From: Verticillium longisporum
Taxonomy: Eukaryota; Ascomycota; Sordariomycetes; Glomerellales; Plectosphaerellaceae
Reading direction: 5' to 3'
Assembly: GCA_019188255.1 (NCBI GenBank)
Contig: JAETXT010000003.1
Coordinates: 62,001 to 126,000, forward strand
Length of the DNA: 64,000 nt
The number at the start of each line of letters is the position of its first letter. Position 1 is the stretch's first letter. The notes under the pieces were generated by a model that did not search any database, was not told the DNA's origin, and worked only from the letters and a program-made list of their open reading frames with translations. Positions 34,439-45,880 of the stretch are shown here, piece by piece. Made by a program: the position numbers and the translations under genes.

Positions 34439-37400
34439 ATGCCTCAGTCGCAGCTCACTCAGAGCCCCGTTCCGAAGAGGCAGCCAACAACCACGATGGC
34501 GGCAGCATCTCGTGGCTTCGAGTCGTCCTCCTACTTCAATCCCAGTCTGAGCAACGCAGCATCTAGCGTATCGAGAGGCAACTCTGCATCAAGTCTCAGC
34601 CGAATTCCTCTGTACGAAGACGATGCTCTTGGCCATTCTCCCTTGCGCGATGAAGAAACGCCCGCTTCACCCAACTCGCAGTGGGCCTCCGACTCGACAT
34701 CAGCTCTGGCCCATCAGAGAGAGCAGGTTGGATCAGCATCCACGATCCGGGCCTCGAGTGCCGTTTCCACTGTCCCACACACTGCTTACACCAGTCGCCG
34801 ATCCCAGACCCCCTTTCTCCGTGGGGACGAGGGTCGCCACGTCATATGCGCTGTAAGCGAGGCTCGAGGTATAACACCAGCAGTCGGGGTAGCCTTCGTC
34901 AATATTGCTACTGGGGAGGCCATTCTCAGTCAAATCAGTGACAGTCAGTTCTACGTCAAGACCTTGCACAAACTCAACATGCTCGAGCCGTCGCACATTC
35001 TCATGGTTCCGTCTGCTTGCGCACCGAACCCATCATCCTACCTATACTATATGATTGAACAACATGTCGCTAGCGCAAAGATTGTCCCCTGGCATAGGAA
35101 GTTCTGGTCCGAGTCAGCCGGATTAGATTACATCAGTGAATATGCCCTTCAAGGAGATGCCGAGGCAATCCAGGTCGCCATTCAAGGCAACTTCTTCACA
35201 ACTTGTGCTTTTTCTGCGGTCTGTACTTTGTTGAAGGTAAATCTATGATGTAATCTGACGAATCTCTAGGTAATGAAGCATCTCGAGGTTGAGCTTTCGC
35301 TCAACATCGTCTCGCACACATTGCGTATCCGGTACGAACCATCCGACCATACCATGATGATTGATGTGTCCGCGATCCAGTCGCTTGAGCTTGTACAAAA
35401 TCTCCGGAACTCAAGATCAAAGGACTCTCTCTATGGCCTACTCAACCAGACCCTAACTCCAATGGGTGCTCGGAAGCTCAAAAGCGACATATTACAACCA
35501 ACCACCTTAGTGGAGGATGTTCTGAAATGGCGGTACGAAGCTGTAGCGGAGCTGACCTCATCGGAAGATGTGTTTGTTGGTGTGCGGAAAGGTATGCCGT
35601 CATTCATTTTGCTTAGACATCCCAGGCTGAGCTTAGCAGCTTTGAAGGCATTTCCGGACGTCGAGCGGCTCCTGTCGAAGGCGAGTCATGATAAAATCGC
35701 CCATTAGCAATTTGTACTAATTCTTTCAGTTGGTCATCATCCCGCGGAGACCATCGACCGAGGCATCGGAGTTCGCGTTGAACCAAGTCATTATGATCAA
35801 AGCGTTTCTGGCATCTGTTCCCAACATATATCAGGCACTTGGTCCAGCCCAGTGCCATTTGCTTGTCAAAATCCGTGATCTTTGTCGGCCAGAGATGACG
35901 CAACAGGTTCAGGACCTCATCTCAGAGGCCATTAATGCCGACGTGACTTTGATGAAGTCGCCTTTGGAAATGCGTAACGCCCGAATGTTTGCTGTCAAGG
36001 TTTTACGCTCCGCCGCGTCGCTCGGACGTAGTGATCCTAACAAAGCCTCAGTCAGGTTACAATGGTCTGCTCGATGTCGCAAGACAGACATACAAAGAGT
36101 GTACCGAGGATGTCCACAGATACGTTACTGACTTGAATAGTATGTCCCCTCCCTAAAACCCGATTATCCTGACTTTGCACAGGAACCTTCGAACTAGATG
36201 CCAAGCTCAAGTATGACACCACTCGGAGATACTGGCTCCAGCTCAGGGCAGCAGATTTTCAAAACCGCGCCATTCCGGACATTTTGGTCAACCGGGTCAT
36301 CAAGAAGGGCCACATTGAATGTCTGACTCTCCAAATGAAGAAGTTCGATTTCCGCATCGCAGACTCCGTGACAGAAGCCATGGGAATGGGAGACCAGGTG
36401 GTTCAAGAAATGCTCGACTCCATTCGAACTCAAATTGAGCCAATGTTTCGAGTCTGTGACGCCATTGCGCTGCTTGATATGCTGGCATCATTTGCGCAGA
36501 TTGCAATACAGAGAGACTACGTACGGCCTGTCATCAGTGACACTTTGGGACTGAAGGCGGCACGACATCCGATTCTGGACAAGGTGGGCTTGGTCTCACA
36601 GTTTCGCTGTCGTCGCCATTCCTGCTGATGATAATGGTCCTAGAACCTCGATGACGAGTTCGTCCCGAACGATGTGTTCTCGAAAGAAGAGTATCGTTTC
36701 CAAATCATTACAGGCTGCAACATGAGCGGCAAGAGTACTTATATTCGTATGATTGCATTACTGCAGGTGATGGCCCAAATCGGCTGCTTTGTCCCTGCGC
36801 GTTATGCATCGTTCCGCATCATCCATCATATCTTTGCACGTCTTTCCACCGACGATTCTATCGAGGGGAACCTTTCCACGTTTTCGTGCGAGATGCGAGA
36901 GATGGCATTCATCCTCAGGTGACCTTGATGTGCCGGAAGCCATGGAGCGCGGCTGACAGCTTTACAGAAACGTCGAAAAGAACAGCATGGTAATCATTGA
37001 CGAGCTTGGACGTGGCACAAGCACGCGTGACGGACTGTCCATTGCACTCGCTATGGCGGAGGCCTTGATGCGAAGCCGAGCCTCGGTTTGGTTTGTGACA
37101 CATTACGACAAGCTGGGTAACGTTCTTTGTATACAATATTTGCTTTTCCTCAATCGCTGACGCGAACATGGTCGTAGCTGAAGTACTTGGCAATCGCTTC
37201 GGAGTAATCAACCTTCATCTTGCTACGAGGACATCGATGACACCTCACGAAACCCCGAAGATGACAATGCTCTATACGTTGAGCTCAGGAAGGGTGCTTG
37301 ACGAGCATTATGGCATCACTTTAGCCAAAGCTATGGGGTTTCCAGACGATTTCTTGGAAGAGGCGGAGAGAGTCTCCAGAAGTTTAAAACAGCAGCGCGA

Positions 37401-37812
37401 AGCCAAGAAGCAAAGCCCGGAGGCTCACAGAAGAATCAGTCGGCAGAACCTCATATTGAACCTACACGAACAACTCAAACAGGCCTATGCATCGCAGTTG
37501 GATGAAGAAGCACTGGCCCTTCACCTAGAGAAGTTACAGGAGGAGTTCATAGCCCGGATTGAGGCTATTGAAGGTGATAGTGACACCGAGTCGGGACCAC
37601 AGACTCTTTCGCCAATCCAGAGAGAAACATCCGAGCCATTAATGTTCGAAGACGCAATTGCAACGACACAAGAGGGCTTTGGGATGGTTGATCCATACAA
37701 GGATGTCAATGATACAGGAACGAACGACATGCCTGCTTCGCCGTTATGGAGTGACATTTTTGAGTCTGATGAGGTTGATGAATCGTCCCGAATGATGGAC
37801 GTGGATGGATGA
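34439..37812 (+). CDS. MSH4: MutS homolog 4, meiosis-specific (Msh4)
   Basis: Partner of Msh5 in MutSgamma, which stabilises recombination intermediates and promotes meiotic crossovers; it does not repair mismatches and lacks MutS domain I. Nine exons: 34439-35218, 35270-35591, 35640-35680, 35730-35999, 36052-36139, 36183-36583, 36644-36918, 36968-37116 and 37178-37812. They give 986 residues without a frame break. The Ser-rich N-terminus is followed by connector, lever and clamp domains ([22 protein letters not shown]). The ATPase has Walker [11 protein letters not shown] (residues 657-666) and Walker [13 protein letters not shown]; the usual P in G-P-N is C here. A long acidic tail follows the ATPase. 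Intron 35681-35729 has a GC donor (AAG|GCGAGT). Assignment to Msh4 rather than Msh5 rests on N-M-S-G-K-S-T, since Msh5 has S-V after the Lys. Confidence 0.94.
35681..35729 (+). other. non-canonical GC-AG intron in MSH4
   Basis: The 49-nt intron begins GCGAGT after AAG and ends TTTCAG, with a TACTAAT branch point near 35715. Removing it joins a Leu-Leu-Ser-Lys end to a Leu-Val-Ile-Ile start and keeps the nine-exon frame. Read unspliced, the frame runs into a stop at once (CCC ATT AG context). Confidence 0.85.
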
Positions 37813-38039
37813 TATGCTCAAGGGTAATAGGGCTTCTCTAACCGAGTATTGCTGAGAAGTATATTGAAGGGTTCAGGCTGCTGTTCTCCTCTGTACACTG
37901 ACACTGCGGGACGGAGTTAAGGTCTGAGAGTATCTCGAATAACCTTGAAATGTCATGTAGCGCTATTCTAGACTGAAACTGACGAAACGTCCGCTGCCCA
38001 CGACATTAATGATGTGTACAGTCATAATAAGCCTTTGGT

Positions 38040-38970
38040 TCAAAGCAATGACTTGGGCGCGTCCCAATATTTCCCTTCTCCAAATCCAATCTCGGCATCC
38101 TCCATTTTGACGCCGAGATGCCAACGCCAGAAGCCGGGCCAGAAGTTCTCATGCTCCCCAACCACATTTCCCTGCTCGTCCGTCTGGCGGAGGTCAAACC
38201 ATCCAACGCTCGACCTGCGCGAGGACTGGTCCGGCGCAACGGCGCACCAGCGATCGGTGCCTGGCAACTCGCCGTGGCTACCCTGGCCCTGGGGCAGGGG
38301 TGGCTGGACGAGAGTCGCGTCGACGCCGAGATGCTTGAAAAGAGACATCGAGATGGGGAAGCTAGGGACGAAGGGGGTAGGGCGGAAAGTCGTCTGAAAG
38401 AAAGGGGTCTTGCTGGGTGACGCTTCCGCGGCCGACACCGGCTCGGTGTCGTGTGGGTAGACCTTGATGGTGGTGCTGCCGTCTTGATGGTCTTGCCAGT
38501 CAAAGGCGGCCAGGTGTTTGGGGATGTTCCAGTCTGTGGCAGCCAGTTTAGTCGAGAGGTGCGGGTACACGCGATGGCGGTTAGCGGAGGTGAGGGTGAG
38601 CACTGACTCTTTCTTCCGTTCCAGCAGGTCTGGCGCTGGGAGACGTAGATGCGGGTGATGCGGGCGTTGCGCTTCTTGACGCGCTTGCCGTCCTCCTCGA
38701 CGGTGTACTCATGGAAGCCGGGGCTCAGGATGAGCTCGTCGTAGGGGCCGACGGGCGACTCGGTGTAGCGGATGAGCTGGATCATGCTGAGGCCGCCGAG
38801 GTGGCGGCTGCCCTCTGGGGTTGCGTAGCCTGCAGAAGCCTCGAGGGGGAGTACGCGAAGGATGGAGGATTGGCGGCTTGGGGCTTGGTGGTCCAGAAGG
38901 CGAAGAGGTAGACTGTGCCCTTGAGAGTCCAGGGTGGAGGGACGAGGGTGTATTCATCGGCGTCGCCCAT
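38040..38970 (-). CDS. acetoacetate decarboxylase-like fold protein (one-base frameshift)
   Basis: A protein of the acetoacetate-decarboxylase (ADC) superfamily as seen in many fungi; enzymatic role unknown. Exon 1 (38970-38608) and exon 2 (38533-38040) are joined by intron 38534-38607. Exon 1 is one C short in a run (38845-38849). With it the protein has 285 residues. It starts MGDADEYTLVPPPWTLKGT and has the typical ADC-like phrases YDELILSPG, ITRIYVSQ and CWNGRKNWNIPKHLAAFDW, the last placing the conserved Asn-Trp-Asn-Ile-Pro strand. I do not see the Lys-Lys-type Schiff base pair of bacterial ADC with certainty, so decarboxylase activity should not be assumed. It is convergent with MSH4, 227 bp apart. 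Confidence 0.82.
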
Positions 38971-40111
38971 GGTGGAATGATGTGTTGTGTTGCAATGACA
39001 ATGAGGTGCTGTTTGGATGTCGTTTAGGCGTCGTGGTAAAAGAAGATGATCGTCTTGGTGAAGATGATGCCGGTGTGACGAGCCTCGTCGTTGAGTGAAG
39101 TTTGTGTCACACACGGTCCGAGCCAGTCATCAACGGCGCCCGCCATGGACTGATGTTGAGGGTGGACCCCATGTTACGGCCTCGGTCCTGACCTGGCGAT
39201 CCATGTCCCCGCGATCTGCTTGCCAGAAGGGGAAAGCGGGGGCGGGACTGTGCTGGGAGATGTTCAAGCATATGAAGAAAGTACGGAAACCACTTCGTGT
39301 TGTTTCAATGAAGGACCTGGAGCGTGTGGATTGCTCTGGTATTGCATGGGTTTCTACGTCTATCGATGTGCACTTGCAATTGAGGCGCATTTATTGCAAG
39401 CAAGACCTAGAAGAGAAATGAACACAGTGGCCGGATTAGCAACACTGGCTTGCGTCATGGCGCTTCTCTGTCTGGTGGTCGATAAGACTGACTTGGGCAA
39501 AGGTCACTTTCGATACCTCGAGACTCATTCTACAAACCGAGAATATCAGCCTCATGTGAAGCCATCGTGGACGATGGTTGAATCGAAAGAAAGAGCAACC
39601 CAGAGGATGTGAGACGGAGGCACAGTAGCACCCTCTGACAGCACGCGTGCCAGGCTTGCCAGGGTACTGGGCTCCTGCTGCACAGTGGGCCCCACCTGCC
39701 GCTGCTCCACTGCACTGTTCCCACGCTGCAACTGCAACGGGCTCATGCGGGAGAAGGAAGGGCGAGGGGCAGGGGCTGTGCTCTTCGACAGGTCATCGAC
39801 TGCCATGTGTGGTGGTGGTGGTGGTGGTGGCCATAGGCCCTCACACCACCACCCCCAAGACCCTGTTATCAGCCAGACCCAAGATCGAGACTGACACACA
39901 GCCCATCTGGGCGGACGTGGCGACTTGCGTCACGAACACCCCACCTTGCCATTCTGTCAACCATTTCATCATCACCACCAATCCCTCATGCTGAAGCTGC
40001 TTGTTGCCTCACGTCGCAAGTTCGCGACAGCGGCTTCCATCATTTTGACTTACACATACCTGCTTCACAGAGATTTCGCTTTCTTCTCAACTTGATCACA
40101 ATCACACCACC
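38971..40111. promoter_or_regulatory. divergent intergenic region before the HET gene
   Basis: 1.14 kb holding the promoters of the ADC-like gene and the HET gene. It contains a short (GGT)6 microsatellite at 39811-39829. Open frames here are short and have no recognisable domain. Confidence 0.4.
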
Positions 40112-42155
40112 ATGGCTGCCCTCGTCGTGTGGAGCGTCCTTGCTTGCGCCCACGTCGTCAAAAAGCAGCGCAATAAACGCATCTACAAGTACCACAACAG
40201 CCATGTCGGCCCACGGGAAACACGCCTCTTGACGCTGGCCCCAGGCTCCTTCTTCGAGGACCTCAAGGGCGACGTTCAAATCATCTCCATCGACGACCCC
40301 CAACATGTGCCGTACGAAGCTGTCTCGTACGTGTGGGGCCCCACGTCCTCCAGACCGGACTTTATCAAGCTCGGCTCCAGCAGCAGACGACTTTGGCTGC
40401 CGCCGAACCTGCGCAGGCGCTTCGCTACCTCCGCAAGAAAGACGCGGCTCGCACTCTCTGGATCGACTTCATCTCCGTCAGACAAGACGATCACGCTGAA
40501 AAGGCCGCCCAGGTCGCCCTCATGACCGAGATTTACAGAGCTGCCGAGCGTGTCGTCGTCTGGCTGGGCCACGAGGCCAATGATAGCAACGTTGCCATCG
40601 GTCTCCTCGATGAACTGGCCTGGATGGTCGAGTTTGACTTTGAGAACACCAGGATGCGCCCAACTGGTGCTGGCGCCATCGAGCCGACCTGGGCTGATCC
40701 CACCGAGTATCTTCCCTACGAGCAAGACGAACTGTGGGCCATCTATCAGCTTGTTCACCGCGCCTGGTTCGGCCGCGTCTGGATTCGACAGGAAATCGCT
40801 GCCGCCGATCCTCAAACTGCGATTGTTGTCTGCGGCAACAAGTCGATTAGCTGGGAAATGCTGCGCACTGCGCTCGCCGTCATAGCCAACAAGCCACGCC
40901 ACTTTTTGGATTTGAACGAGGAGAGCTCCCCCGAGCTGCGATTCGCGCGTCGATATGAGATGGTGTTACTTCTTTGTCAGCCTGGGAAGGATTACACCCT
41001 TCCTGATCTGCTCGATCAGGGCCGCAAGTTCAGCTGCTCTGACCCGCGAGATCGAGTCTATGCTGTCATGAACCTCGCCTCTGACGTCGACAACATGGGG
41101 CTGACCCCAAACTATGATCTTACCACGAGCCAGGTCTATCAAGATACAGTTCTTCGCTATATCCAGCAGTCAAAGAATACCAATATCCTAGCGTCATGCG
41201 AAATCATCGCAGCACGAAAGACAATGCCAACGTGGGTCCCTGACTGGAGTCGCAAGAGAATTGCGAATACAATGCCGATGCATCTCGCAAGCAGCATGTC
41301 AGAGGCGCATGCCGGCCCTACAGGCAACGGCACTTTGAAAGCCAGCGGTGTGTACTGTGCAACAGTGGCAGAGGTTACGGAGCTTTTTGGAGACTTCGTC
41401 CCCGTACTGCAGGTCATCGCCACCGTTCGTCAGATCGCACCTGCCGACGTCCTCTCGGGCCCATACATGGACCGCGCCGGCGGGCTTCTAGAAGCATATT
41501 GCGCGACTTTGGCCTGGGGATTATTTGACAGCTTATACAATCCGCCGATGGAGTCATATCCGGATCACGATGTCAGCATTGAGTCTCTAAAGCTAGTGCT
41601 CGAGCAACAAGAAGACTCGAAACGGACGAGCTCGTCTTACGATTATTCAACTCTTGTCTATGTGACGCAGTTGATCGCTACCTGCAAAGGAAGATCCTTC
41701 TTCACTACCCAGGAAGGTTACATTGGCCTCGGGCCAAAATACACAAAGCCAGGCGACAAAGTCTACGTTGTTTTAGGTTGTGACGTGCCCCTTATTCTTC
41801 GGGATCGCCACTCCGGCGGTGACAGGGCTACCCTCCCAGGCGAGCCCGAATTTGAGGTCGTTGGCGACAGCTATGTCCACGGATTCATGAGCGGCGAGGC
41901 TCTCCTAGGTCCTTTGCCAAATGAATGCAAGATGGTCATGGACAGCGAAGATCCTGATGAGCCAACTCGGCCCATGTTTATCATGGGCCCGGGAACGGAG
42001 CCTTCAAGACGGCGCATGATCCTAGGCTCGAGAAGGTCAGAGCTGCAGCGACGTCAGCAGCGTGTGAGAAGACACAGGGGTCTGTAGAAGAGCTGCTTAC
42101 GCCTGAGAATCTGAGAGCGGCGAGTGTGAATGTTGTGGACCTGAATCTTGTCTGA
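40112..42155 (+). CDS. HET (heterokaryon incompatibility) domain protein, two one-base frameshifts
   Basis: Protein with a TIR-like HET domain, the effector module of fungal nonself recognition and programmed cell death. No intron. The start is ATG 40112 in a strong context (CACCATGGCT). The first ~20 residues are hydrophobic. The HET core runs about residues 65-215: YEAVSYVWG, LRYLRKKDAARTLWIDFISV, then AERVVVWLG and WFGRVWIRQEI. A DPRDRVYAVMNLA block and the C-terminal LTPENLRAASVNV match the usual long HET architecture. The frame is broken twice: near a T-run at 40392-40394 and near a C/G-run at 41988-41993. Each is one base short. Correcting both gives exactly 682 codons with the stop at 42153. 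As written it would be a pseudogene. No NACHT, WD or other recognition domain is attached. Confidence 0.87.
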
Positions 42156-42547
42156 GCTCTGTTTTTCTAACGAACGACATATGATTGCAGAAAGTTTTCT
42201 TTTGTTTTCTGTCGATACCCTGGCCGCGTTCCGTCAAGTACTTAATGAGAGTTAGCTTCGACCACAGAGGAGTTAATAGCCCGACACCCATAGGAGATTG
42301 TGATCACTTACGATTTTGTTTGTGTAAAACCAGCAGGAATACAAGCTCATGGCAGGATCGGCGTCCATGCGCCTTCTTTTCCAAGCTGTGCACCTCTTTG
42401 TATCATTGTGCTATATAACAGCCTAAGCCACAGCGCTCATAGATTCCAAGCTCACAAACGGATAGCAGACACCAGTATGCCATACAACCCCTCCGAGCTA
42501 AACTTCCTGCCATCCGAAAGAATAAATCGAATGGTATGTTCACGCCC
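42156..42547. other. convergent intergenic region
   Basis: 392 bp between the HET gene and the small secreted protein gene, which converge. No feature recognised. Confidence 0.4.
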
Positions 42548-42793
42548 TCAAGGCGTAGGCGTCAGAGCCACGGCGGCACAGGCAGCGCAGCAGGTGCCAA
42601 AGGCGGCATTGCAGGCCAGCACCGACGCGGGAGCTGTGGCGCCGAGCGTGGCACCCCAGGTGAAGCCTGCGGCACCGTAGCAGGCTGTGACGACGCTGGC
42701 GCAGCCGGCCTGACAGATGCCGTAGGCCACGAGGCCGGCAGAGGCGGGGACGGCAGTCAGGGCGGCAAGCTGGAAAATGTTTGTTGGGCGCAT
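42548..42793 (-). CDS. small secreted cysteine-rich protein
   Basis: 81 residues, intronless. Residues 1-19 look like a signal peptide (MRPTNIFQLAALTAVPASA). The mature part has six Cys in the spaced pattern GICQAGCASVVTACYGAAG ... LACNAAFGTCCAACA (seven counting the CC pair) among Ala, Gly and Val, with a short Pro/Thr tail. I know similar small Cys/Ala-rich proteins to be common in ascomycete genomes, sometimes labelled zygote-specific-like, but I know of no established function. Hydrophobicity is high throughout, so it could also insert in membranes. It has a good TATA box 140 bp upstream, which supports a real gene. Confidence 0.8.
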   Translation of the reverse strand: MRPTNIFQLAALTAVPASAGLVAYGICQAGCASVVTACYGAAGFTWGATLGATAPASVLACNAAFGTCCAACAAVALTPTP

Positions 42794-43730
42794 TCTTTTG
42801 ATGGGGCTTGGTTCGGGTGACGAGTGTCCTTGGCTGATGGTTTTCGTGCTACTGTCTGAAGGAGCGAGTCGTTGGGATGTCTGGCTGCGAGTGGCTTAGT
42901 CTGCTCAACAGGCCGCTGACGGCCTTTTGGGGCTTTATAATGGAGGCAACGTCGGTGGGTGTCAGATACGGTGGGAGGCCCACCACCGCCTGGTTGGTTA
43001 GAGATCAGGCTGGTGTGACCTCTTGTCAGGCTGCCTGACTGGACTATGCCTTGATGATGCCTCGTGAGGGGGCATGCAGATGCATGGCCTGATCTTGATG
43101 TTTGCTATTGGTGGGAAGAGCTAACAGGTTAACTGATGGACGTGACGATTGCGTCGCCTTGTTGGCCCAAAAGGTGACCTAACGGCCGTGTATTTGAAAG
43201 AGGGCGCTTGATACAGATCCTGCTGGAACAAACCAGTCGAGGTGTATGATTGACATCTAATTTTATACGATCTAACTGTAAGATCGTGAAAGATGGGAGT
43301 AGTGACCTGGTTGCCTTGCGGGATGGCACAGGTCGATGAAGAGGCTTGCGCCGAAGGAGTCGACAACGTGATGACACTTCTTACTGACGCTATCTGTCAA
43401 AGACCGTCTGCTCGGCTTTCTTTGCGATTCTGTAGTTTTATTCTTGGAAAATGCACGCTCTACGCGTTGGCCGTTGATTTGTGTCTCGACTGAACACTAT
43501 GTTCCATCCAGGAAAGTTTATGGATGATCCGCGGTATGTGCAGTTCCAGTGACCCAGGCCCCGATATTCACTTTCACGTGTCTTTCATGTGTCTCTCACG
43601 ACGAAGTCATGGAAGCCTCTCTCTGCGAGAGACCAACACTGGTGAGGGTATCGAATTCATTGAACAATAAGTGATTGAAGTCCCAAAAGCCTAAACGCCG
43701 TGCCATGCAAAGATGTGTGGGTGAGGAAAT
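42794..43730. other. small-protein promoter and BUD23 3' flank
   Basis: 937 bp. Besides the TATA element listed separately, no gene or repeat was recognised. A second AT-rich stretch lies at 43250-43285. Confidence 0.4.
42934..42940 (-). promoter_or_regulatory. TATA box candidate of the small secreted protein gene
   Basis: On the minus strand this reads TTATAAA in the context CCATTATAAAGCC, about 140 bp before the ATG at 42793. Confidence 0.5.
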
Positions 43731-44639
43731 TTAAAAGGCAACGCGCCGTTGTCGACCGGTGTACTTGGACGTCGATTTGACAACCTTGCCCTTGCGCTCC
43801 ATCTGCTCCTTCTTGTGAACGATCCAGGCCTTGCTGCCCTTCTTGATCTCGCCCTTGCCCGTCTTCTCGGCCTTCCTCCTCTCGTCCTGGACGTCGACAT
43901 TGTCCATGCCGTCGACGACGCCTGTGATGTCGCCGGCACCGCCACCAGCACCGCCGCCGCCCACCGTCAGGACGAGGTACAGCTTGACGTTCTTGGTCTC
44001 GGGGTCGTCCTCGAGGATACCGGCGCCGAAGCCGGCCTTGACGGCGGCCTGCGTGATCATGTTCCTCTGCGTGTCGTTCTTGGGGTAGAACTGGCACACG
44101 GCCTTGCCGCCCCTGCGCAGCGAGGCGTAGAGCCCGTTGAAGAAGCGCGTCAGGCGGCCGACGGGCGACGTGTCGCTGCTCTCGGCGTTGCAGAGCCACT
44201 GGATGGCCGAGATGCTGATGGCGGCGTCGAAGGAGCCGGCGCGAAAGGGCACGCCCTGGCCAATGTCGGCCAGCATGAGGTCGCCTTCGACGTCTCGCTG
44301 CAGGGCAATGTCGAGCATGGACGGCGACACGTCCATGCCGATCCACGTGTGCGGCCCGCCGTGCTCGGGGAGTTCGGCGGTGAGGATCTCGCCGGAGAGA
44401 CCGCTGCCGCAGCCGACGTCGAGGATGAGGGAGGGGGATTGGAGGTCGAGGAGCTCGAGGGCGCGACGGGTCATGGACGCCTGGATGTTCTGGATACGGG
44501 ACGACGTCGTGTATTTGCGCGCTTCCGTGTCGTTGTAGTGAATGTCGGCCGCGCTGGGTAGGGCGTTAGCTTTGGGGGTTCACGATGGTCGCGGGGTTGG
44601 TTGGTGGTGTACTGACAGGGTATCTTCGGGGCGCGACAT
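43731..44639 (-). CDS. BUD23: 18S rRNA (guanine-N7) methyltransferase Bud23
   Basis: SAM-dependent methyltransferase that with Trm112 makes m7G in 18S rRNA (G1575 in yeast) and aids 40S export. Exon 1 (44639-44617, MSRPEDT) is joined by intron 44554-44616 to exon 2 (44553-43731), giving 281 residues, the family length. The SAM-binding motif LDVGCGSGLSG is at about residues 52-62, followed by IGMDVSPSML and SISAIQWLC. The basic C-terminus (KGSKAWIVHKKEQMERKGK) and the ending KYTGRQRR are diagnostic for Bud23. A Gly/Ala-rich loop (GGGGAGGGAG) precedes it. Very GC-rich codons produce a long false frame on the plus strand. No frame problem. Confidence 0.95.
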
Positions 44640-45089
44640 GATGGCGGTTGGGATGGTCGAAGGGCGTGAGTTGAGTACCGAATGAGTGATGTTGGTGCGG
44701 ATCTTTGCGATGACCAGAGATCAGACTTTCCCACGTCGCGCTGTCGTCGTCGCTTGCAGTTGATGTCGTCGTCTTGTCGAAACGCTGATTCCAGAAATTG
44801 AAGATTTTCGGTGCGGATAGCTATCGATAAGAATTTGGCGGGGTGTTGCCCAAATGTCGAAGTCAAAGTCAAGGGAAACGGCAGCATCAGGCTTGAGCCA
44901 GGGTGTCCACCTCAGCCTTAGCTAAGCGTCAAGGGGCAACCATTCGCTGCAGGAGGACACGCTCTAAATTTCGGGGCGACCAACATGCCAGCACTGCCTG
45001 CCCTTCCCTGACGTGATTGCTGTCGCTCTTTTCATTTTTTACACAAACGCTTCAAGAAGATCGGGAGACGTTGTTTTGAAACCGATATC
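44640..45089. promoter_or_regulatory. divergent intergenic region between BUD23 and SVP26
   Basis: 450 bp shared by two divergent housekeeping genes. No motif called with confidence. Confidence 0.45.
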
Positions 45090-45880
45090 ATGTGGATTCT
45101 TCCTATTCTCGGGGTTATTGGCTCCATCGTGGGCTTCTGCTTCCTGACCTTGGCAATCGGTACGGCCCACTTGATCGCGCGCCGACGCGACCCCCTTGGA
45201 TTTGAGTACTTGCGACTGACTTGCGATGGTGTAGCGTCGGGTCTTTACTACCTTTCCGAGCTGGTCGAGGAACACACGGTGCTCGCCAAGCGCCTGTTGA
45301 CGCAGCTGATTTACATTATTGTCGTTCTCCAGCTTCTACTATGGGCTGTGGACGGGCTCTCGTTCAAGCTGACGCTTCTGTCCATCTTCTCGCACATCGT
45401 CTACCTTGGCAACATGCGGCGCTTCCCTTACGTTCAGCTCACTGATCGGCTGTTCCTTACCTCATGCGGTAGGTTGTCGCTGTGGACCTCTGGCGGCATG
45501 TCGCAGAGGCTGACCCTTCCATAGCTCTCGTGCTCACAAACCACTACTTCTGGTTCCGCCACTTCTCCGATACCCAAGCGCGATCCTACTCCAACATGCG
45601 CTCCATTTACGACCAGCCGGATACGCCTTCGTTCACACAAATCGCCTCATACTTTGGCATCTGCGTTTGGCTCGTGCCTTTCTCCTTGTTCGTCAGCCTG
45701 TCAGCCAGTGACAACGTCCTCCCCACCATGGGCAGCGAAACACCCTACCAGCAGGCCGATGGAAAGAACAAGCGACAGGGCATGGTCAAGGCGCTGGTTG
45801 ACTCTGTAACAGGCGGCATCGGCCAGGTTGTCCAGTCAGCCGGCTTGCAGCAGCGATCTGGAAACTCGTGGAACGACTGA
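45090..45880 (+). CDS. SVP26: ER-Golgi membrane protein Svp26/TEX261 family
   Basis: Multi-pass membrane protein acting as COPII adaptor for glycosyltransferases in yeast. Exons 45090-45159, 45235-45468 and 45525-45880 give 219 residues. Introns are 45160-45234 and 45469-45524. The first splice restores LTLAIASGLYYLSELVEEH, the family signature. Hydrophobic segments: about residues 3-25, 45-65, 67-85 and 140-160. Other conserved phrases are SHIVYLGNMRRFPYV and LTNHYFWFRHF. The C-terminus is hydrophilic. The unspliced first intron is also open and would give a false 23-residue insertion. Confidence 0.94.

Noticed and set aside
43749..44561. 270-codon plus-strand frame
   Set aside because: Antisense of BUD23 and low in complexity.
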